Assembly (NCBI RefSeq): GCF_000264995.1
Contig: NW_006767433.1
Location: 4,446,967-4,510,966 of the forward strand
Source: Punctularia strigosozonata HHB-11173 SS5
Lineage: Eukaryota > Basidiomycota > Agaricomycetes > Corticiales > Punctulariaceae
Length of the DNA stretch: 64,000 nucleotides
Reading direction: 5' to 3'
Shown here: positions 56,389-64,000 of the stretch, one piece after another
How positions within the stretch are numbered: the stretch's first letter is position 1
How the letters are laid out: every line of letters starts with the position of its first letter
The notes under the pieces: generated by a model
Database searches by the model: none
Told to the model about the DNA's origin: nothing
What the model saw: only the letters and a program-made list of their open reading frames with translations
Position numbers and translations under genes: made by a program

Positions 56389-58638
56389 AGGACCGGCGCC
56401 AACGCGCTCTACAAGTGCCCTCTAGCCTATTCAGAAAATCAACCTAATTCACTCTGGAAGTGGACCCCTCTATTCGACTTTCCTCTAATACTCTCTCGTC
56501 TCTCTCCGCTCCGTTCATGTCCGCCGCTTTTACTCATAGCATCACTAATACCGGATATCCCCTCAACTGCTTACTCCTCTCTGTATTATCAAACACCGGT
56601 CCCGGCCCTGCTCGTTTGCTCGTGACATCTTGTAGCCTAGTTTGTGTATCTAGAATCGACTGTTGCCTCTCTTTCTGCCCAAGTGAAATACCATCCCGGT
56701 CCGCACTATCCGAACTGGGTTCAAACCGACCGTGCGACTGCTTTCCTAATCACCGTGAGACGATTCATATATGACCTCGACTTCGTGGAAGTTCACGTTC
56801 GCCGGCTCTTGCACGCAAACCTTGCTTCGACGGCTAGATGAAAACAGAAGAGAGGGGTGTTCTTGAAACGAGCGATATGGTACCTTCACATCCAGTCGCG
56901 ATCTTGCCCATCGATAAATCGAGAGACGCCTCGTGTCGCAACTGCCAGCTGGCAGTTGTATGCGGAAGCTTTCTCGATCCCTTCTCCCAACGGCACAGGT
57001 ATGCCTTTGAAGTTTTACCGCGTCCTTCTTACGCCTAAAATGCGGCATAACGAGGTATTTTGTAAGCATCGTTCAGCTCGTCATTCGAGGCTCTATATAT
57101 ACATACTGAGCCTTGTGGTCAATATATTGATGAAGAAATATCGCAATTGCGAGGTGAAATGTCTTGCGCGCATCCACCTTGTTTCCGCTGAGCGCGTATG
57201 CCCTTCACCAAGGCGTTTCAGCGCGGGTGTGCCCCGCTTCGGCTTCATGAATCATCAATTCGCTAGCTCTAGATCCACGCGGGAACAGGTTGGTTTCTTC
57301 ACTCCACGACAAGAAATATGGATGGATCTGAAGCCAAGTGCGTTGATATGAATGCTTCCTCGCTGTCTGTCGCATTGACAGATACACCCCACATATCGGG
57401 GGAAGACAATGTTCCATACTAACTCGACGGTCAGATTTTCAGAGGCTCTCAGTTGTGGCCGGTATTTCGTTATGATTTCGCATGCCGGGTCTGGCCAGGG
57501 GACACCCACTACCTCCAAAGGGCGATGCTTGGGCAAGCCGCCCGGGTCCAGACTCGCGATATGAATTTTAGCACGCCGCTTTGCTCGGGAACGGCTTCCG
57601 CATCACATGGTCTTGCGGAGGGCATACATATGAACGATCGCATGCAGACCGCGACTCGAGAAGTCCGGTAATTATGCTCTATATCGTGGAGGCCTTGACT
57701 TGTGACCTCAGCCTCAAAGGACCGGCGTCTTGCCTTCGGCACCCTGACGTTGACCGCTTCATCCTGTCTGGACGCAGTGCAAGTTGGGTTGAGCCCGCGC
57801 TCAAAAGCGGCCGGTTCCGTGATTACAGGCATGCGGGCGCATGCTCCAAGTTGCAGCGGGCCGATCTGAAAACTCGAGTTACTTACTCGGAACGGACCCT
57901 GGACAGACAGCATGATACTTCTTGAGTCGGGACATAGGCTAATGCCGATTATCTACTGCGAGTTTTCCTGATTCACGGCAGCAAGAAACTGATCCGGGTC
58001 CCACTGGGAGTATTCAATTACGTTCGGAACCTCATACATTGAAGCACGACTACAGACCCCTGAGATATACAGTAGCGGGTGTGTCCTCTTCATGTAGAAC
58101 ACCGCGTCGCGGTTTCAAAGTACTGTCTATATATTTCGTGTTTGCTGGATTAGTATGCTAATCGCCCTTTTGATGATGAGAGCGTACACGAAAATATCGG
58201 CGTTGATAGCATTCGTCGCTGAAGTATCATCAATGCTTCTTATGAGAAACAACGAGCTTAATGAGCCAACCCCATCCGCTGTGACTAGATTTTCTCCTCG
58301 TACAATGATATCAGTAAGTACGTATAATTGACCCAATGAGGGAGATGCATTGATACTCCCCTTGTCCCGTCCTTCCGGCTCCGCAACATTAGGATGATAC
58401 ACGAGTCCCCACATGCAACTATCCATGCAGTGAAACCAGCATTTTATGCGATTGCACCGCCCGTACTCGCGGTAAGTACCCGCTCGGTATTTACCCGAGC
58501 GAGTCTGGACTGCGCGGGGTGGCGGTGTACCGCACCCTCCGAGACCGGCGCCCGAACTTGCGTCCACCTTTCTCGGCATGCGCGACCATCTCGGCCGCGC
58601 CGGCAGGGAATGCATAGCGACCGACGCCTGAGCCCGCC
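56389..58638. other. 2.2 kb stretch without a recognised gene
   Basis: The first 400 bases are pyrimidine-rich (3' UTR-like). Frames at 56857-57351 (+) and 57509-57913 (-) are 134-164 codons but show no motif and no compositional signature. The final 150 bases are CG-rich upstream of the NT-C2 gene. Confidence 0.35.
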
Positions 58639-60135
58639 ATGCCCCTCCGCCCGTCGACGCCCAGCACGTCCTCGACAACCCCGACCCCCTCCCATCACGG
58701 CCTCCGCTCCGGCCTGCTCCACCTCCTCCCCCGCCACACCCTCTTCAACGTTCGCCTCGTCATCCACGGCCTCACCAATGTTCCCTATGTTCGCGGCGAG
58801 TTTGGCGTCAAGTGGAAGTTCAGCAAGGTTCAGGCTGCTCACCATGGCGGTGGGCTACGCCGGTTGGAGAAACCGCGTCGCATCCGCCGCTCAGCCCTCG
58901 TCCAAGCAGCAGCTATCATCATAGCGCAGATCACGACGCTCAATCATCGTTAGATCCACCTGCATCGTCCCTCTCACTCTCGGTGCCACAGACCTCGGAG
59001 CCCGACTCGGGCTTCTTCTCCTCATCCGAGCGGGGTATGACTCCCTACGTACCACTCGTGGAGCATGCCACCCAATGGGAGCATACCGTTGGTGTCGTCG
59101 TCCAGATGGGACTCCACAGGGAGACGTCCGAGCTACTACCCAACGAGCTCAAACTGCAGGTGGTTCAGGTGATTGCAGTTCTGCCTTGATATCGTACCTC
59201 AGTACTGATCAGCCGCAGCATGTCATACAAGGCGATCCAGATGCACCAAGACATCCAAGATCGGGCACGCTCACGCTCAACCTTGCTGAGTATGCGGATA
59301 AGGAAGCGTTACTACCCCCTACCACATAGCAAGACGAATGCGCTGCTGAAGGTGATTTACGTTGTCCATCTCGGTCCCAATCCAACTCACTTTTGGCACG
59401 CCCAGCTGACCCTACAACTGGACTACGTATCCGGTGACAAATCCTACGTCGCACCGCCGCTCGCCAAAGGCGAGATCATGGCTGGCGTCTCCGGTATCCT
59501 CCTCAATCAATGCGCACCTCAGCGCCCTCGCGCGACACCCTACTCCTCCACCTACGCTGCCAACTCCGCGCTCTCCCTCGCCGACTCGGGCACGCACTCG
59601 CACGATTACACTGATTTAGACGCGCCATTCGACGCCCTCCACCTAGTGAGCGAGGAGGCGGAGAGCGAACAGGGCACAGAGCGCCTGATCGAGGCGTTGT
59701 TCAACCCCGTGCGCACTGCCGACCCGCGTCCGAGTCCCTTCACCATCTACGACCCGGATCGACGATGGACAGCGCGACGACGGGGACCGCTACCACCACC
59801 ACGACGGAGAGCGACGACGTCGACAACGAGCGAACGGAAGCGGGAAGGGGAGGCGCGGCGCGCGGCCGTGGTGGCGCCTGCGCAAGGCATATCATACGCG
59901 ACATCCGGACGCGAATGCGACGGCGGAGAAGTACGCGGCGCTGGGGCTGCTCGGTCCGGAGCATACCGTTCGTGGGAGGCCTCCCATGTTGAGCGCGGAG
60001 ACGGGCAGCGATCCGGGAGGTTATGTGAGGATGGACGCGCGGACCGGGAAGGGGAGGGGGAAGAACAGGCCGCCGATGTTAAGCGGCATCACAGGCAGCG
60101 AGGGCTTCGTCAAGGTTAATGCGACGCCGGCGTAA
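58639..60135 (+). CDS. NT-C2 (EEIG1/EHBP1 N-terminal C2) domain protein, with a frame break
   Basis: Predicted membrane-binding C2-type domain protein; family members in other eukaryotes link membranes and actin. ATG 58639. The NT-C2 domain starts at HTLFNVRLVIHGLTNVPYVR then GEFGVKWKFSKVQ. Later parts: GMTPYVPLVEHATQWEHTV, LHRETSELLPNELKLQVVQ, and HVIQGDPDAPRHPRSGTLTL then NLAEYADKE. Next come SKTNALLK and, after a 54-nt intron, LTLQLDYVSGDKSYVAPPLA then KGEIMAGVSGILLN. Between DKE and SKTN the frame shifts by one base, in a place where no intron fits; the segment reads YYPLPHSKTN in the new frame. The C-terminus appears in a third frame (GGYVRMDARTGKGRGKNRPP ... FVKVNATPA, TAA 60133-60135), probably through an intron near 59800-59900 that I could not place. 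Total length about 400-450 residues. May be a sequence error or a damaged allele. Confidence 0.7.
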
Positions 60136-60528
60136 GGTTGGAGGGCACCATGTTGTTACACACACCCCTTTCGTACGCTCACTTCGTTATTCTTACATTA
60201 TCTTCGTCTTCACTCTATACATGTTCGACGACGTCGCGATTAGAAAGATGTCCCCTTCGCCTTAGAGTACGCTGTACTGATCAATCCACGATAAATTCTG
60301 ATACATTGCCCTATACTCTTTACTGTCGGATGATATATGATTACAGGGATATGTTTATAGAGATGACTAGGTTAATAATCGCGGCACAAATATACAAGCA
60401 AGGGGTGTCCTACGGGTTTAACATGATGTAAATAAAAAGCACTGAAACCGAACGCAAACGTGTGTCAGTACAACGCATTCAGAGCATAGGCTCGTCCTCT
60501 TTGTCACGGACTACCAGAACGCACAGAG
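60136..60528. other. Convergent intergenic region
   Basis: 393 bases, AT-rich near 60290-60430 (polyadenylation-like). No gene. Confidence 0.4.
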
Positions 60529-62415
60529 TCAGCAGGTGACGGCGGAAGATCGCACATAGAGCTTACAGCGAGGCAGTCTCGCGGTTGCGCTGTCCTGCCG
60601 AAGAGTGGGAATGACGATTGGGCGTTCGCTGGATGCAACTGCGAATGCTCGTTAGTGCACAAAGAAACACATAACAATACGAACACGATCAGTACCTGGT
60701 CCATATCTGGTCTCGTCCCATTTGCGCATCGCCGACACGCTAAAGGCGAGCCAGACACCGAAAAGGGACGAGTTGTTGCCCAAAACCAGCGCGATCAGAC
60801 TCCAAATGGATTTCCAATGCTCGTCCGACTCCGTGCAGAGGTACGAAGAACCGATAACGCGGTCGTTGAGGTCTTTCACCGCATAGTCCTGAAACGAGCA
60901 TGAGTCAAAAGGCGCGTATAGAAGGGTTCGATACCGACCGCGATTATGTTGAGTACGCCCAATGATGCCGAGCGCAGCTTGGTGATTGTGGTTGGTTCGT
61001 TGAAACCGTTCGCCGCGTTCTGTGCTTGGGTCAACAAATGGAGTGCGCCGATGCCTGTCACGCCCATGTTGATACCGGAAGTACCGGTGCCGTTAACATA
61101 CGTCTCTTCAAATGCATCCACGAGGGTCGTTTTAGTACTGTTGCCAGGCACGAACACGCCGTGCTCATCGCCGAGCGATATGCCGTTGCTATCCGTATAA
61201 ATGGAGCCCGTGGTCTCAGGGGTGTAGGATAAGACGTCCATCCATATTGTCAAGTCATACGCGTTGGCCCTGAAAACCAGCAACAGCATTTAGGATAATG
61301 AGCGGGAGGGGAATAGCGTGAAACTTGCGGTGTGATCGTAGTATCTTCTGGTGCAGCAAAGTTGGCCGATTGTTTGCAGTACGGGGGAAAGCTGCAGATC
61401 GGAAACGTGTTGTTGGGAAAGTTTAATCTGCGAAGAGTATAAGAACATGTTCTCGCGCGTACGAGAACGAGAAAAATTCACGTTTGGAAATATGCCGACA
61501 AATCGTAGAAGGAGTCGGAGATGTTGGCTTGCCGTTCGGCGGCCCAGGTCGGAGGCACCGCAGACGCAAGGTCGAAGTGCGAGCACATGGAAATGACGGT
61601 CTGATTCGTCTGCCCATTCGCGTCCTTGTTCAATATCGGGTTTCCGTTCTTGTCAATGCCGTCGATTTGCGGTACGGTTGCATTGGCGCAAACGTCGTAT
61701 TGGAAACTCTGCATGGACCATAACCATACCATGGTCATTCTTGTCACGTTCGCCTGAAGCTTGGCACCAGCGTAATTGGCCCCCACGTCGAAGCCTGCGG
61801 AAATGGAGCGTATGGCACAACTCGTATTCAAGGTAAGGATAGCGTACCAGCGGAGTCACCGGAGTCCACGCCCGTTACTGACCATGCGAAGACGCCGGTT
61901 GGGGAAGTGTAGAATATGTCGCCCTGAGAACACGTTATAAACATCACAAACCCACGCTCCAAGGGGTATGCTCACCACTTGCAGATTCCGCACCTGGCAC
62001 TGTATACTAGGCTTGTTTGTGGGGATAGCGTCGAGTAGGACGGTTTTGAACACGGCCTCTTTGCCTTGGGTGAGGATGTTCCATATCGTTAGGCCTCCAT
62101 ACACGAGGAGCTGCAAAGGTATAAGCGCCTGACTTCTGCCGTCGTGAACAAGCCCGATTCACCGACGAGATGCCCAACAAAGTGATAGTGTGCCTCGGAC
62201 GGCGCCATGTTCTGGTCACTGGATATCTTTCGGAATGACGTTAGGATGATTGCGTCAAGTCGCGTTGGACACGCGTACGAGCTTATGGGCAGGAGCCCGA
62301 CCGCTGTGTGGAGGAAACCCGGCATGGGCGGAAGCAGGCTGCCTGTCGAGGACAGCGCGAAGGGATTAAGAGCAAAGGCACACAGCACACCGAGAATACG
62401 GATGGATGATAGCAC
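60529..62415 (-). CDS. Uncharacterised secretory/membrane protein with C-terminal membrane helix
   Basis: No family recognised by name. The 5' part has a signal-peptide-like opening (LSSIRILGVLCAFALNPFAL) followed by PPMPGFLHTAVGLLPISSYACP. The frame starts with GTG at 62415, so the real ATG may be in a short upstream exon near 62490. Further exons: LYLCSSSCMEALLVYGGLTIWN, FKTVLLDAIPTNKPSIQC, NVTRMTMVWLWSMQSFQYDV, CANATVPQIDGIDKNGNPI, then DLTIWMDVLSYTPETTGSIY, NGISLGDEHGVFVPGN, TLVDAFEETYVNGTGTSG, and INMGVTGIGALHLLTQAQNA. The last coding part (60879-60529) is DYAVKDLNDRVIGSSYLC then SIWSLIALVLGNNSSLFGVW, a transmembrane-like run, and a short charged tail. Several N-glycosylation sites (N-x-S/T) are present. 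About eight exons. Probably a cell-surface or secretory-pathway protein. Confidence 0.65.
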
Positions 62416-63050
62416 ACGTAATTTGTCTGTCGTCCTCGTCGTTGACCACGGGTACCGGAACGGCGGAGCTTGCTGATGGGGTGTCTATTCATGGTCGCTG
62501 GGCGCTTCAACCAACTCCGATCAGTGAGTAAATGCTCCATTCAGCTCAACTCTTCAACACAGGAATTCAAGGGCGCGTTGATAGGGACGTGATTATGATT
62601 GTACGGGCGCTAATAACAGTCTTGGTCCGTGATGGCCGGTGCGAATGTGTCAGTTACGCTCCCTTTAACCTCGATCACTGCAAGATCTAGGCCATTCAAA
62701 GCATAAAATCTATCGATGCATCCGGGCCGGTAGTTTACCAGCCGCTGTAGCACACGACCATGACTTTTTACTGATCTGAGGCAGCAAGCATATGATCCAT
62801 CGGCGAGAGTGCGCGGCCGACGTGCGAGTGAAGTCTTGCTTACAGGTAGCGGCGCAGCAAATTTGTCGCGAGTTCTCACGACCAGGAAGGGATGACATAC
62901 TTTAAAGTACGTATACTAGACTCAGACTGCCGGTATGCCCGACACAAGATATCAGAGAGCGTCACAGCGAAAACGGACGTCCGCAGCTAGTTTGAAACGG
63001 CGATGATCTACGATACACAACTCGTGTGCTCTCCGCATGCAAAGCGAGAA
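62416..63050. other. Region between secretory protein and amino-acid permease
   Basis: About 635 bases with the 5' end of the secretory gene and the 3' end of the permease. Minus-strand frames 62610-62879 and 62283-62540 (the latter overlapping the gene start, with MNRHPISKLRRSGTRGQ) have no clear motif. Possible first exon of the secretory gene near 62490. Confidence 0.35.
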
Positions 63051-64000
63051 TCATGACTTCTCCGAGCTCAGGCGATGCCCCTCCTGCCCGACAACGGTCG
63101 CGACAGGCCCGACGAAGTGATGCCGACCCCACGTCACCCAGTTCGCGAGGACGATGACGACGATCGCGCCGACTGCGACGATCGCATAGTTCATATTCGT
63201 AGACGTCACAGGATGCGCGGTAGGAAGAATAAACAGGATACAGATGAACACCGTGAACTGAGCGCAGCACGCGTAAGCATGCCGTTGAATGTATTCAAGC
63301 TGCCCGACTCACAAGGAAAGAAGCGAAATTGATGGACCACGACCACCGGCCGAGGGTGAATGGACCCTTTTCAGTGAGGCTGGGATATATAAGCGTCAGC
63401 TCGCCGGATACGGCCCGGGAGACTGCGAATTACTTACGAGCTAGGCCAGAAAACCCTTATGAGTATTGGTTGTAGATAACCGAGCATGACCGAAATAGCC
63501 GCGGACGACAGGATCGCGTTAAACTGTACGTCATCATGAAGGAGCAGCTAGGCAGGCGAGCTGAGCGCTAGACTAACCGCGATAGTCGAGCCAATGTATG
63601 CACACGAGACGATGCAGCCGATCAGGACGGATAGCCATACGCCCCAGTAAGGCGCTTGGTACCGATTCAGTGCCATGAACTGGCTCTTGCCCGGGAAAGC
63701 GTTGTCGCGCGCGAGGGCATAGAACAACCGTGAGCTCGCGGTGAACGCCGTGACAGCCGCCATGAATTGCGCGAGCGCGATCACTGTTAGACACATAAGA
63801 GTTAGCCGCTTCCCGACGGCGTCGTAGTAGAGCTGGGCGATGGGGATGGCATAGGACGTCGCCTGGACGCTCGCGATAGACTGCACAGCGAAAAGCAAAG
63901 CGAGCATGTAGACGAGCCCGATGAACCACGAGCCAACGATGCTTCCGACTACAGCGAGAGGCGCGAGGATCTCCGCACGTTTTGCCTCTTCGGCTACTTG
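63051..64000 (-). CDS. APC-superfamily amino-acid / GABA permease, 5' end missing
   Basis: Plasma-membrane amine or amino-acid transporter of the fungal APC (UGA4/HNM1-like) group. Visible from the cut edge: AKRAEILAPLAVVGSIVGSWF, then LYYDAVGKRLTLMCLTVIAL, FTASSRLFYALARDNAFPGKSQF and YWGVWLSVLIGCIVSCAYIG, followed after an intron by FNAILSSAAISVMLGYLQP and an exon with EKGPFTLGRWSWSINFASF. The end reads NWVTWGRHHFVGPVATVVGQ and EGHRLSSEKS. The SRLFYALARDNAFP motif is the APC helix 8 region. At least four exons in the window, GT-AG introns of 50-70 nt. The N-terminal half lies past base 64000. Substrate unknown. Confidence 0.88.

Noticed and set aside
1-64000. Transposons, LTR or viral relics, CRISPR, rRNA
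   Set aside because: No reverse transcriptase, transposase, integrase or capsid-like frames, no long terminal repeats and no regularly spaced short repeats were seen by eye.

Overview
This window looks like nuclear chromosomal DNA of a filamentous, probably wood- or litter-decaying Agaricomycete (Basidiomycota). Genes are interrupted by many 50-65 nt GT-AG introns. Two Clp1 (clampless)-type genes, two DUF6534-type seven-helix proteins and an HsbA-type surface protein are basidiomycete or fungal traits. A GH115 xylan glucuronidase and an alginate-lyase-fold enzyme suggest plant or algal polysaccharide use. I saw no transposon, LTR element, viral relic, rRNA or CRISPR array. Both ends cut through transporter genes: MFS at base 1, amino-acid permease at base 64000.

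0-25 kb. MFS drug transporter (+, partial), a large P-loop/helix-repeat gene A (-), PBDC1 (+), TOF1/Timeless (+), an unresolved stretch, a bZIP factor (+), a 3 kb unresolved stretch, PIG-F/GPI11 (-) divergent from a PHO13-type HAD phosphatase (+), a second P-loop/helix-repeat gene B (-), and an intron-containing tRNA-Met. A and B are paralogs. Both share an intron inside the P-loop and a 20-nt microexon for the Walker B motif. B keeps both ATPase motifs. A has lost both but has about four times as many C-terminal helix modules.

25-49 kb. GH115 (+), a small unknown gene (-), serine palmitoyltransferase LCB1 (-) divergent from a 918-aa disordered/coiled-coil protein (+). Then comes a duplicated divergent pair: a DUF6534-type membrane protein (-) beside a class I methyltransferase (+), present twice with an HsbA-type secreted protein between the copies. 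The methyltransferases show a sharp identity step that looks like gene conversion. A macro-domain protein (-) and an alginate-lyase-like enzyme with a GPI-anchor-like tail (-) follow.

49-64 kb. Clp1-like gene 1 (-), an RnpA-like basic protein (-), a 3 kb unresolved stretch, Clp1-like gene 2 (+), an NT-C2 domain protein with a frame break (+), a secretory/membrane protein (-) and the amino-acid permease (-, partial).

Most genes are unrelated neighbours, as is usual in fungi. The linked sets are the two P-loop paralogs, the duplicated membrane-protein/methyltransferase pair, the two Clp1-like genes, and short shared promoters (PIG-F/PHO13, LCB1/33.6 kb gene, A/PBDC1). All exon boundaries were read by eye, and family names come from recognition of motifs, not from a search.
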